The notes beneath the pieces are model-generated. The model saw only the letters and a list, made by a program, of their open reading frames with translations, was not told the origin of the DNA and made no database searches. This document shows positions 47,955 through 59,112 of a stretch of DNA of 64,000 nt, one piece after another. How positions within the stretch are numbered: position 1 is the stretch's first letter; every line of letters begins with the position of its first letter. Source of the DNA: Paragonimus skrjabini miyazakii (taxonomy: Eukaryota; Platyhelminthes; Trematoda; Plagiorchiida; Troglotrematidae); assembly GCA_014338405.1 (NCBI GenBank), contig JTDE01000281.1, forward strand, positions 19,591 to 83,590, read 5' to 3'. The position numbers and the translations under genes were made by a program.

Positions 47955-48634
47955 CATTATCATCATCATCGTGACAGCCATGAGCCTGACCAAAAGGTAC
48001 TGTGGCTCGGGCCGCCGTTCACCTCAACAGTGACGTGGAATATCCTAGAAGAAAACGTTACTAAAAAGGTTGAACATTATCACAAGAAAACAAGGCGGAT
48101 GAATTAGAAATGGTATGGATACAGATACGTCATTGACTGTGACACATTACCATCTCGGATAGCGTCTCTAACCAGCGGTTTGAGTGATCACGAGGACCCT
48201 ATCCAAGCAGGCGACACCTACCCACTTTGCTCAATGAAGCAGTCAGGGTCTTCATATTTCGTGACCACGTCGTTGGTTGACCACCACGCGGTTTTACCTA
48301 ACTGTTGGTGGTCTCAGTATATAATGCCCGGTACGGTAATCGATAGGATGACATACGGAGTACGTGACCTAATCATCGCAAGCTGTGCAACGTAATTAGT
48401 TGACCAACTGATCGCGCATTCCGAGGGTTCCGGAATACGCGCCGGCGAACTGCCACATTGTTCACGCGATCAGTCCACTTAATATGGGCCAACTGGCGGA
48501 GACAACGATAATCAAACACAGCAAGCTTGTTGACATCTTCTTTGTGAACAGGCCACGTTTCCGAACCATAAAGCAAAATGGAACGCACACATTATATACC
48601 CTTCCCTTCATTGACAACCGGACGTCTCTCCGAT
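47955..48634 (-). mobile_element. 5'-truncated copy of the 1623-4945 RTE-like LINE
   Basis: High similarity by eye to 1623-2310, including the GAT/ATC tail, the CCTGACCAAAAGGTACTGTG block, and the C-terminal coding part (RSILLYGSETWPVHKEDVNK, LRQLAHIKW). Homology ends abruptly near 48634, after CCGGACGTCTCTCCGA, which is the 5' truncation point. The copy has its own small indels: a few bases are missing upstream of the RSILLYGSET block and an extra segment precedes the end. No clear target-site duplication was seen. Confidence 0.82.
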
Positions 48635-51600
48635 AAATGTCTAAAGTGAATTTCTATGAAATCACATTTTTTAAGTTAGGTTATTATTTAGTTTTACATT
48701 GTATACGACTGACTGACTAATCTCCTCAGCGCATTCAGCAAATTTTCGCTTGTTACGTAACTAACCCTAGCGAAAACTAAAGGAAATTCATAAAAAGTGA
48801 CCGTCGTAGCACGGTCAAGCCATATGGTTCGTTAGAGTTTAGAAGAGCTTTTCTGGTAATCCGTTTTGTGAAGACCGGTTATCGACCATCGTTTTCAGTT
48901 TACTATTAGCCTTCGCAGTAAAACTGACGAATGGACCAGAGATGGCATATGTATGGTCACGTGTCAGTGATGCATTAATAGGTTGTCTATTAGACAGGTA
49001 GGCTAACTTGGAGAGACGGATGGTGGGAAGTACATATAAAGGATAAGTGAATCAGAAACTCGTCGAATAGTGTGTAAAAAAGAATAAATAACAAAATAAC
49101 AAGTACCATCAATTCTTTCCGGTTTTCCTGGGAAACCTTATCAACCCAGTCAAATAAGAAACAATATAGTTTCTGTATGTTTTTGGATGAGAAAAACAAC
49201 TGCGCACAATTTCCATTCTGGTAGGTGCAGACTGGGTGTGACTACAACGAATGAGATGTGCCAACTTATGTGAAACTAAATAAACTTTTGATTGGTGTTT
49301 AACTACCTGAAAAGTCTTCATGAGAAACGTGACTGCATTTTGTAGACAGCTTTAGGCTTTCCCAAATATCATAAATTTTTTGTGAGATTACTTGTGAAAA
49401 ATCATAAGCAAACTGTATACCACCAAATGATGGAACATACTTCGGAAGTATTCTGAAAGAAAAACGCTTATCAATTACAGAGATTCATTTAACCCTGTCA
49501 AAACTTTTTTTGCCAGATAAGAATGAGTGTCGAAGTGTTAGTATTTGAAAAATTTTATTCTTCAAAGGAATCTTTCAATAACTACGAGTGGACTGCTAGT
49601 TGACAGAAAGAAAATTCTTGGTACTACAACAATACCAAGTCAGATCACCCAAACATTCATGTGAACGGATTAGAAATTAGGTCAGAAAACTGTCAGTGTA
49701 GAGTGAATAATGCGATAAAAACAACAAAAGACACTCAACTGGAAAAGAATCTGCGGAGTAACAACTAGTAGAAGAATTGCTTCTTCTTGAAGTCGATAAA
49801 ATTGAACGCAAAACAGTACTTAAACCTAGAGAAGTGACCCATAACCATCTTGATTAATGACAAAAATTACCTAATGCGTCAGCATTGCTGAAAAGTTTTC
49901 ACTACACTGTTGTTTACTTCACAAATGCGATCTCTAGTGGCAAACTTGATGAACAGTTTGTGGTAAAGGTTTGTCCTGCCGTGCTTTTGCGCTAACAAGA
50001 ACGTAGCGGTTATTTTGTTGATAATCTTGTCTATTTCCTACTTAAGTTCCAAATGTTGAATTTTCTGTTCGTAGGGATAAACTACAGAAAATGACAACAG
50101 AATCGTTTTAACTTCTTTGGTAGGGATCTTGTTGTTTCGCGGAGCACTCAATAACTGTGCGCATATCAGCAGAGTAAACTCCGTACCTTCTGTTCGATGG
50201 TATTGCAAATTGGTCGATTTTTGTTAAATTCCAATATTGTCATTTTTTATTCGTGAATCCCGTAAGCTGGACAAATTTGTGATTTACATAACACTTGGAG
50301 GCTTACCATCTTCTGATTGGTATCCATTCACCTGATGTTGGATGTTAGTTAAATTGTCCTGACACATGGATTACAGTTAAATCAATTATATTTCAAAAGT
50401 ATTCTCTAAAATGATGTTTCTTGTGGAGAACTGGAAGATCCGGCAGCTTGACAATTTCCCACCCGTGAAGTTTAGCTTTTTTTGAAAGAATAATGTTGTG
50501 TAAAATACAACTTCGTTTGTGAGTAGTATAGTTCGCACATTCGGAAATCAAAGTGCAGATCTAAACGTCAGGAGGACGAAGGACCAGAATCGATCATAAG
50601 AACAGTGTGTATGCATGTTGGGGCACGTCACCGGGGCGAAAGACAATGCACTGCTGTCAATTGGGTACGGATAGACGTTATTCATGCGAACGAGTGTACA
50701 CGTTTGCTGTCATTTGTTTTCACATAATCTGCACGGGATTTCATACAATACACAATTTTATAAGTCAGTTATCTTTTTGCGGTCATAAAAACGACGGTTT
50801 CGTCATTGCCAATATGTCAGGTAGGTATTCTCTTATTTATCCATCGCAAGATCCACGAAAGTGCCCTCAACTGTACGGTCACGTAAAATTTGGGAATCGC
50901 CGACGTGCAATATTATCAACGTCATTATGGTCAAAAGGGTAGCACCACGGACGATGCTATGTACAGACAGATGCGCATGAAATAATATCAGTCGCACTGA
51001 ATGAAGTTAGTTGTAAACTGTAAGGAACCACCGGGGCATTTACATACATTAACGACTTGTACTCCTCAAATTCTAAAGCGTTGAGTCAAATAAATTAAAC
51101 GCAATAAGCTTACACTTGTAGATCCACAGATTGACTTCTAATATTTTGAAAGTGATTATACTTTTTCGTCCCTGGTAATCAGCTTTATAATCCTTCTTTT
51201 ACTTGATTAATAAAGCCCACCAGCGGTTTGTTCAGGGTATCTGCACAAACTTCCGCAATTATTGAAAAAATTTCTTCAGGTCCATCCAATTTGGGAGTGT
51301 GAGTAATCGGAAACTGACTTCAGTCTTCTTGTTCCATAAATTGTAACAGAAAATCGCTGAAGAACAGTAACGCTCTAAGTGTTCTTGTTGGAATGACGTG
51401 ATGTTATTACAACATTTTGGAGCTATTTTTTTTACATTACAAAAAGTAACTCCAAGTGGTTCACTTCAACAGAAAACACCAGACATTTTTACGCCAATCT
51501 GCCGGGAACACCTAAGTTCGGACAGTGGTTTTAACTCCGACCCTCGTCTTCTTAAAAAGAATGTGACGTTGAAATTATTACTAACGCTCTCAGTGGTTTA

Positions 51601-51700
51601 ATCTCTAAAGTTGACCGTTTAAACATGGTTTTTTTTGGCAGTTATCTTGGTCACACATCTTAAATCTGATAATTCCCCAGAAATAACTCGGTCTACTTAA
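48635..51700. other. No recognised gene
   Basis: Short frames only; none with a known motif. A frame at 51398-51601 contains a DSGFNS string but has no clear exon boundaries. Confidence 0.35.
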
Positions 51701-51736
51701 CGCGTGACTTACCGACCCTTCATTGGTCTGGAGACA

Positions 51737-51931
51737 GCCACAGTCCACCTCAGGTTATCACTAAAATTTACTTCAGATTCTATCAGGGTAAGTTTTCTCA
51801 GCTTGTCTTGTCTTCAACACTTACGTGGGTTTCAGGGACTTCTATTCCAGTACCGTTGTGTTCAGAAGAAAATAGGTGCTGCTTCGCTTTCGTATTCGGA
51901 ATTTGTCATGATGTGCACTTCTAGTTATTAG
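51737..51931 (+). CDS. Candidate two-exon gene end with a 48-nt intron
   Basis: A frame reading TVHLRLSLKFTSDSIR ends at a strong donor (ATCAGG|GTAAGT, exon end 51787). After 48 nt (GTAAGTTTTC...GGGTTTCAG) the frame resumes in phase 0 at 51836 as GLLFQYRCVQKKIGAASLSY, then SEFVMMCTSSY and TAG at 51929-51931. The intron length fits the very short introns known in flatworms, but 48 is divisible by 3 and the intron has no stop, so retention would also be open. The 5' boundary of the first part is uncertain (a stop lies upstream near 51698). Family not recognised. Confidence 0.28.
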   Translation, partial: ATVHLRLSLKFTSDSIRVSFLSLSCLQHLRGFQGLLFQYRCVQKKIGAASLSYSEFVMMCTSSY

Positions 51932-52217
51932 ACTCTCAGCAATGGAGTTTCCATTGCGTCTGTTCATAATTGATCATATTCTTAAACTTTACAATGATTG
52001 CGCATTCATATTCTATGTCACGCTGTGGACTAAAGCAACTTATCGATTTACAGCGTGATCACATCGAACGAAGCAATCTTGCTGAGCTTAGATTTCACAC
52101 GCTACATTTTATATAGTAGTATCTTGCATCTCATATTTTGTATGGCAAAATGTCGATACGGTCGATAACATCAATCAGGTTGATAACAGTAATAATGTGA
52201 ATTGTTAACTCAGATAG

Positions 52218-52805
52218 TTAACTGCTTCCTACATCTACCATCATATTTATGCACAGAAAAGGTAAGTTGATGAACGAGCCCGATCACATGATTTTTAGCG
52301 GGGGCGAAAGAATCGGAACTGAGATTGAAAAATGTGCCAAGAAATTACCTACTATTTACAGGTATGAGAACACCGCTATTGAGTATGAAAACAAGTGATG
52401 CCAAAAGTTCTATTACTCCCATTCTAACCTGTGATTCATTGTAAAACGTAGACCAACTAGTTATACACTACATGACGCAATCAGAAAGCCACTATAATTT
52501 ATACAAACATTTAGTCAGATGACAACTTAGAAAAATCTTTTTTTTTACATAGGTTCACACAAGATACAGGATGTACGGTATGTGCTTTCTCACTTAACCA
52601 GTACTTCATGAATAGTGAGCGTCAGAACGAAGCTGACTGCCTGATGCGGACAAGGTTAAGCTGTCTGACAAAATCTCCTGTTATTGTTATTTTGTCCTGT
52701 CATTCAATGTGTACTATTTCGTCGGTGGTCGAGGTTCAACTTACATTTCCCACCATTGAATTGATGAGCATGGGTTACTGCTCAGACTATGTCCCAATTC
52801 AATGA
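52218..52805 (+). CDS. Candidate three-exon gene segment with a 37-nt intron, unidentified
   Basis: Three pieces join in one frame. 52218-52261 (LTASYIYHHIYAQK, donor AG|GTAAGT), 52299-52361 (GGERIGTEIEKCAKKLPTIY, donor CAG|GTATGA) and 52553-52805 (after a TCTTTTTTTTTACATAG acceptor: FTQDTGCTVCAFSLNQYFMN, then SERQNEADCLMRTRLSCLTK, ending DYVPIQ and TGA). All junctions are phase 2 and no stop interrupts. The first intron is 37 nt, the size class seen near 5' ends of schistosome genes. The third piece is Cys-rich. I do not recognise it. Chance assembly of splice-like sites remains possible. Confidence 0.33.
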
Positions 52806-54576
52806 CTAATATTCAGAGAGAATTTCCTGACTTGTGGAAATGCGATAATTCTTAAAAAAAGTTACCAGTTGCCAGCTAGCCCTTGAATTGTTCGGCACGG
52901 TATTATGCAGAAAAACGGCAGGAAAATTAAAGATTGAGTCACATCGGAACACAAAAAGAACTATCTTATCTATTTTGAGCGGCAACGCATTTAGTGTATA
53001 TTTCGAGCCGAAAATTCAGACGTCTCTAAGCAGGATACATAAGGCCTTCAATCATAGGTTATATTCAAACTACTAAAAGCTAAGTCCAATATTCTTACTG
53101 GCTAAATCACATACGACCTCGGCTGAATCAGACAAAGCGGCACGTAAGCTGGATTTTGGATGGTTTCAGTGACCATAAATTTTATTGGAGCAACTTACGT
53201 TACGAAGAGTTAGTCCAGCATAAAAACATGATGGTAGTTACTTTGTCGTTGGTTGTCGGCTTTCCTTTGAAGAAACAAACAAAATATTAACACTGGACAG
53301 GAAGCAGATGCCAGCATTCCATAACAATATAGGAAAGACTATTTTTCATTGTTTTCTGAATGCTTGCGCAAATTATGTCTTTCAGAACGTCTCAATAATT
53401 GTGTAGAATATCTCACAATTTTTGTTTGTTTACTCACACTATAAGGTGCTCTGTTGGTCTGTCCTAATTGTTGTAGAAGTATGTAGCAAATTAATGAAGT
53501 AAAAACCAGGCAAATGTTTCATCATACCGAAGCCTGCTGGCTCACAAAAATCGCCAAATATGGACAGCGCGGTCATAAAATCTCAATTTTTCAAAGGAAC
53601 CAAAAGCATGTATTCCGTATTTCTTTATGAAGATTTCTGCAGAATTCATCGTTCAAAATAGCTTCTTGAATTATTTGCACGTTTGCGCGTTTCTTAGCTG
53701 TCGGTTTTGTGGTAATAGTCGGACAACAAAAACATCATGACCTATGCAAACAAGAAGTATATTCTGATAATTGAACAAAACGTTGAAAATTATATGTTAT
53801 TTTGAGTAGTTTGTTCAGTGCTTTCTCAAGAAGTTTACTGTAATAATTTAATATATGATCTACTAAGCTACACTAAGTTCCTGCGCATATTTGTTCACTG
53901 TGTCAGTACCTCTGAGGAAAATTTGGAAGCAACTACCGTATCGAATATGTTCGGAAAACATGCTTTTATGGCATGGTATTCTTAACAACGTTTGTGTTCG
54001 GGTTTATTACGTACAAGCAATTGATTGTGTGCTTCGGAAGGTGTCGCTATTTCCAGACTGGTGACTTTCACCCAGGATGTCTTTCTGATCATGTCAATGT
54101 TATTGTCTCACGTTCCGTTTCTTTCCCTTCGGACAGAATTCATAGCGGTCGGTCTAGAATTAACAGTTATAAGTTTCATGGCCACTATGACACCGTACTC
54201 CAGGAGGAGTATGAACTAGACACCACTTGCACAGATTCATCCAGACATTTTGGTCAACTTTCTTTAGAAAGAGACGCTAGATCTGAGTTTCCTCTTCCAT
54301 GATACTTGGTATTTATGTTTATATATGATTGGTGTTAAAAATCGATAACCTTTCTGGTTTCGAACTAACTCCATACTTTGGTAATACGAACATGAGTTGT
54401 AGCATTTAATGATGTCTATTCTCAGAGCAACAATCCACGACCATTTTCGTCCTAGCTTGGATTCAACAGATAGGGGTGATCTGTATAAGGCATCAAATCT
54501 GTAATCCTTCAGATGACAAACACGGGTTTTTATCCACCTGGCCAACAGTCTTGTTAGCAACAGATGACGGACTTAC
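52806..54576. other. No recognised gene
   Basis: A plus-strand frame at 53973-54302 is long for this AT-rich stretch, but no family, signal or splice pair was recognised for it. Confidence 0.3.
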
Positions 54577-54771
54577 GATGGTTTATTACGACCCTTAAAG
54601 TTTTTACAAGGTATATCACACTTCCGGCCTCCTACAAAAGAAAGGCAGTAAAGAAAATTATTGTGACTTTTATGTTGCATTGTGTCGTACATTAAGTCCA
54701 TGAAGTACCTGATGGGGCACTCCTTCATTCTGAGTCGCAAGCATCGAGCAATTCTTTCAATCCAGACCTCA
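54577..54771 (-). CDS. Two candidate minus-strand exons (54709-54771 and 54577-54631)
   Basis: Upstream piece (54771-54709): acceptor GGTTTTTTTAACCACAG, 63 nt reading EVWIERIARCLRLRMKECPI, donor CATCAG|GTACTT. Downstream piece (54631-54577): acceptor TTACTGCCTTTCTTTTGTAG, 55 nt, donor CCATC|GTAAGT. Both have excellent splice signals. If joined directly, the phase puts a stop four codons into the second piece; unspliced, the frame stays open through both to a stop at 54573. Either the second piece is entered from another exon in phase 0 (EAGSVIYLVKTLRVVINH), or one site is a decoy. No family recognised. Confidence 0.27.
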
Positions 54772-55589
54772 CTGTGGTTAAAAAAACCCAGCAGGTAAAC
54801 GGTGGAGTGAACAGATGTGATAAGCACGCTGAAGCATGAGGTGATCCTAACCAAATACTAACATTACGTTGGCGTATAAAACATACATTTTACACCCGTT
54901 GAATTAGCTGAAAAACAAGTAGGTCACCTTCTTCCAAATTGATAATGTTTTGTTGCTATTCTCAGCGGACCGTCAAAGGAAACTATTAGGATTCAGACTA
55001 TCAAGAGCAAAGCGGAACTGTTGATTCGGTGCGCCAGATGAGCCCATGACTTGTGATCTGAATGATAGACACTATACTAGCTAGCGTTTTTGGTGGATTG
55101 ATTATTATATGTCGAAATTAACGCACTTCCCATCTTGGAAGGGCTGCAACAATCCGTTTGCTGCACCACAATGTTTTCATATCTCTAGAAAGTCAAATGT
55201 ATCTTGTTTAACAACTTCATACGGTAATGAGAAACTGAGGTTTGCAGGGCACAATTTATAAAAAGACGCATCTTCCTTCACCATATAGAGCGGATATCCA
55301 CGTTTCATCCATATAACGTCAACATAAGGAGACATCTCATATTATAGACACAGAACGGTCTTGGACTGTAGAAAAATGCCGTCATAAACTTTTTAATGGG
55401 AATCAACCACTGCTCAGTTAGTTATAACTTTTTACTCAGATACAAGGTTTGGGTATCTCCTTTCGAGCAAAGGCAATGTACCCGAGTCTTGCTTTTGTTA
55501 CTGATCATCAAGATTGCATCTGCTGGATGTAACTTGAATCCGCTGTTCAATAAAGTTTTTAACGGTGCCAGTCGAATCACATAATATTT

Positions 55590-55990
55590 AATATGTTACG
55601 GCTCAGTCATGTTCATTTATGAATAATGTCCAGATTGGCAAGCCGTATCCAGAACAGACACAGTCACTGTCCTGTTAACTCAACTCAATGAATTCACAAG
55701 TAAGGCTTCTCATCGTGTTGACCTCACGAAAATCATTAAACATGTCGGGTGGTATTCTTGATCAATGATGAGTAGTAGAGAAATTTTTGTAATAGTAGCT
55801 TTATAGCAGTCGAAACTAATGACAACTTTTACAGTCCTATGACATTTTCTGCTGGCTTCTTTACCAAAAGAAACACCAGACCCGTGTTTCGTTCTTATCA
55901 CAGGTAATCAGTAAAGCTGGAGTTTGAACCCAATCCCAGTTACTCCGGAAGTGATTTTGGTTAACTGTTACATCATTGGAGGTAAATCTG
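55590..55990 (-). repeat. tRNA-like/hammerhead repeat, copy D
   Basis: Read from 55990 downwards: an A-box-like GATGTAACAGTTAAC, a B-box-like GGGTTCAAACTCC, the hammerhead region (55911-55874), the TTTCTTTTGGTAAAG block, then the family start ACTACTCATCATTGATC (about 55790), TTTAATGA, AACAGGACAG and a CATTATTCA block. Here the tRNA-like and hammerhead part precedes the start block, so the unit is circularly permuted relative to copy A, as expected if the locus was cut from a tandem or dimer. Confidence 0.62.
55874..55911 (-). ncRNA. Hammerhead domain of repeat copy D
   Basis: Aligns without gaps over 38 nt to copy A. It keeps GAAAC, a 4-nt ACGG loop and G-T-C at the cleavage site (U16.1 and C17), which copy A lacks. 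The other half of the core has decayed: CTGATTA in place of CTGAYGA, and stem II no longer pairs well. Probably inactive, but together with copy A it defines the ancestral fold. Confidence 0.6.
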
Positions 55991-56599
55991 GTACGACCTG
56001 TTGATCACATGTGAACACTTAGCTAGATTTGTTGATATTCGACTTAATAAAAAATCCTGATAGTGGAGCAATCGAATAGAATTACAAGGACATTTTCTGT
56101 TATTTTTTGTGATGATTCAGCGATCTCTTTCTCAAAGTTTGACATGGCCAACTGTTTAGGAACTATATTTTTATGTCTAATACAAAAGTATAGGAACAGA
56201 GGATAGCGTAGGTGTCTCGTTGAACCTCAAGTTACAGTTCAACGCCCGGTCATGACGAAGGCATCTAACGCTGATAAGATCGAATGACCGAAACTGGGGT
56301 CACGTGATTCCATCGCAAGAAAAAGGCCAAAAGTTTTGCCCTAGGTTCACAGATTGTTAGATAAGTGAGAAAGATTTTCTTTTTTGCTCTCCCCACTCTG
56401 TGGTGGTCAAGGAAAACTTGTTTTGGATGGTTTATAGATATTAAAATGTGACTAGAAGTAAATAAAGGGGAAATTCAATGGAGCTGCTGGCATGCAATTG
56501 TGTTAACAACGAAATCTGAAGCATCATGGAAATATGCTCGTTTACCGACCAATGGAGCTGGACTGGAATGGCGACCGGAAAACCTTTAGTGCAGATTGT

Positions 56600-57375
56600 C
56601 CCTTACGTACACGTCAATCCAGTAAAGTTTGAAAGCTCACCACTCTCTCACCGATGACCTCAGAGTTGGGTAACATAGTTCAGTGTGATCAGAACTTAAC
56701 GATGAACTTGGTCTACCTGCAAAGTTGCTTCCTTACTCCACGATTTAAATTCAACGAGTAACTCCTTAGACGTTCATCCTTGTTTAGCGAAGTGTGATAT
56801 GCCAGTGGATGACCCATTGTGTGGAGTATTTCTTAGGTAGGAATTAGACTCTTTCTGAGGCGTCTGTAATCCGTTGAGAATTGACCTAATTCTGCTGGTC
56901 TCTCTGAGTAGGGGATTTTCCTGAGCCCCGAGAATTTTCTAGCGGCTCGATTCCAAACGTTTCCAATAGTTGTTAAATCTTTGTTAAGAAGAGGACGACA
57001 GATATGTTTGTTCATTTCCATGTGTGTGTGTGGATTATGGAGATGAACATAGTACGGAACACTTCGGAGTGAGAAGTTCCACAAAAACTTTCTGAGGGGT
57101 TCAAGGTTATTTGTAAGCAGACTCAATCTGTTTATCAAATTGGTCTCTGTGCCTCGGTCGCGTTTTCCTACGAATGGCCTTGAGTCCTCCAGTTGGTAAT
57201 TAGCATAGTTTTGATGACAGATATAAATGATTTTACATTTGTTGACGTTGGATGGCAAGTTGCTTTTTATAGACCACTGACTTGTACCGTTCAAACTGTC
57301 CTGTAAGGTTGTCACATCTTCCAGCACTTCTAAAACTCGCCGAAGATTGGTGTAATCTGTGTACAGCAACATCAC
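56600..57375 (-). pseudogene. Jockey/CR1-like LINE reverse-transcriptase remnant
   Basis: The minus-strand frame from 57375 has a decayed catalytic box (LLYTDYTNL), then LQDSLNGTSQWSIKSNLPSN and VNKCKIIYI (the LQxDLxxLxxWSxxxxLxFNxxKCKxL pattern), NYQLED, and near the end VWNRAARKFSGLRKIPYSER and LGQFSTDYRRLRKSLI. These match the RT C-terminus of jockey/CR1-like LINEs (VQRRATKxVxGLxxLPYxERLxxLxLxxLxxRRxRGDLI). It is 5'-truncated and has lost the rest of the RT. A stop ends the frame at 56833; similarity may continue to about 56600. This is a third LINE lineage in the window. Confidence 0.7.
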
Positions 57376-58816
57376 AGGGAGAAAACTACGGTCAATCGTA
57401 AACGTTCGTGCATAAGTGACATTAATAAGCTTACACGAACGTTTGGATCAAAGTATATAAGAATATATTCGGGGGTTGAATAAAACGAAGAATTTTACTG
57501 GTAGATTTACTGTAGTATTTCGACAACCAGAAGGAACTCTAATATTCGACGTGGCAGATCTATTCTATGACAAAGTATCTCTCTGCAGAATTTCATCAAT
57601 TCAGTGTACAAAACAAAGATTAAGTGATAAGTGGTGATAAATATCTTCGTTAGCTTGTCGAAAAAATACTGCCTATTAAAACCCTGTTATTGTGAAGTCA
57701 TTGGCTACGTTATCTGTTACCAGCCACAAACTACAGAGAAGATAAGCACGCCAAAATTTGAGTTTGTCTCTGAGTTTCTTGCTTTGTGACTGTGAAGTAC
57801 GCAAGAAGGGATGCAACACAACTGCACGGTTAGTTGATTGGTCTGTTGACCTATATTTTACAGTATGACTTTTAATGTCGCGTTTAACTGAACATTTAGA
57901 TAACGCGTATTTTGGTTTTTACTGCGCTTCAGTTAACAAGAGAAATTAGAAGAAACGACAAATACTGAGCTCATTATCAAGCTGTTTTACAATTCACATT
58001 GAATTTGTAAGATGTACTGTTTGCTCATTTCCGGTCATTTAACATCAGCAACCCTGACGATGACACTTTTGAAGAACACCAGAAAATTAATGTCCTTAAT
58101 TGACGAGGGGTGTGTGTGGCTTTGACAGATGAAAACGTTCGGGTTGCGGAATCAAGCAAACATAAATGAACACCAAGTTCATTTGTTCTGAAGTGAAATA
58201 TCGAGCCGATTTTGCAGGCCATTGAACGTTACCTTCACTTGATCGTAATATAATGCAAGTTGATCCTCACTGAACAGACAGTTAATGGATATGCAATGAA
58301 AACGAGGTGAAGTGGTGTTTAAGTACTTTATAAAAATAAGATTGTCTTTCCTACAGTTTAAAGGACTGGGGCAAAGACATAGTTAAAGAGCACGGGCATG
58401 CATGTTGATCTTCCGCTATATTTTTCCCTTATGATTTCTAGAAGTGGCTGATGTCTGGAAGGGGTCACTATACCCTTTAGCGATATGCGTTTGTTGTTCT
58501 CAGTGTTCCAATAGATGAAAGGTGAAGGTTAGTTTAGAAAGTGTGGCTAGACGACTTCGTCGAATCACAGTACAACTGACCAAGACCTCCATTCAGAGTT
58601 ATATCAACTGATAAGTCGGATGGCAAACGATTGTAAATGATCTATTTTCAATGTACAGGTTGTGCTACAGTTTCATGAATACATCAATTATGAATAAAGT
58701 GAGGCATACTCTCACATAAAAAATATTTTAGGATAAGGATTGGGTTATAAAGTAGTAGTCGGATAGACAGTTATTTAAGTGGCTACTGGTTACTGAATTT
58801 GTTTACTACAACATAC
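57376..58816. other. No recognised gene
   Basis: An acceptor-like CTTTCCTACAG near 58375 opens only 16 codons. Frames at 58025-58222 are short and unassigned. Confidence 0.4.
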
Positions 58817-59112
58817 CATTCCTTGTGATAAATTGGTGACCTTGTTGTGTCATGAGTTTAGTCCAACAAGTCTGAAGCAACTGCTGATTATTGTGTTCAA
58901 ATGATTTTTCATGTTTTTTCTTAAGAAGCCGTAATTCTTTAATTTTAGATATATAGCTTACTTCTATCAGTTCAAAATAATCAAAGTAGTCTAAGCTGTG
59001 TACAACTTTCTGATATGTGGATTTCACGCTATTAATCTGACGGGAAGTATTACTTACAGGCGAATGTGACCAGGTGTTCAGATAAGATGCATGAGATAAC
59101 TGACTCAGTGAT
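58817..59112 (-). CDS. Candidate coiled-coil exon of an unidentified gene
   Basis: A minus-strand frame is open from about 59112 to a strong donor at 58815 (GGAATG|GTATGT). It reads LSHASYLNTWSHSPVSNTSR, QINSVKSTYQKVVHSLDYFD, YFELIEVSYISKIKELRLLK, KKHEKSFEHNNQQLLQTCWT and KLMTQQGHQFITRNG. The middle is Lys/Glu/Leu-rich and likely helical or coiled-coil. The acceptor is not certain: the CTGAG or CTGAGTCAG near 59108 is weak, and internal GTAAGT sites (59057, about 58960) could be cryptic donors. Composition is gene-like and unlike the LINEs here. No family recognised; it lies on the opposite strand to the EF-hand gene, perhaps within one of its introns. Confidence 0.35.

Noticed and set aside
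52299..52361. This piece as the third exon of the EF-hand gene
   Set aside because: Phase fits, but the translation lacks the coiled coil expected after the second exon, and it reads more naturally with the neighbouring pieces at 52218-52261 and 52553-52805.
53973..54302. 109-codon plus-strand frame as a gene
   Set aside because: No recognisable motif or splice signals, and overlapping frames are open.
58376..58425. Acceptor CTTTCCTACAG with LKDWGKDIVKEHGHAC and stop as a terminal exon of the EF-hand gene
   Set aside because: Only 16 codons, with no resemblance to a Rab C-terminus or coiled coil; phase agreement alone is weak evidence.
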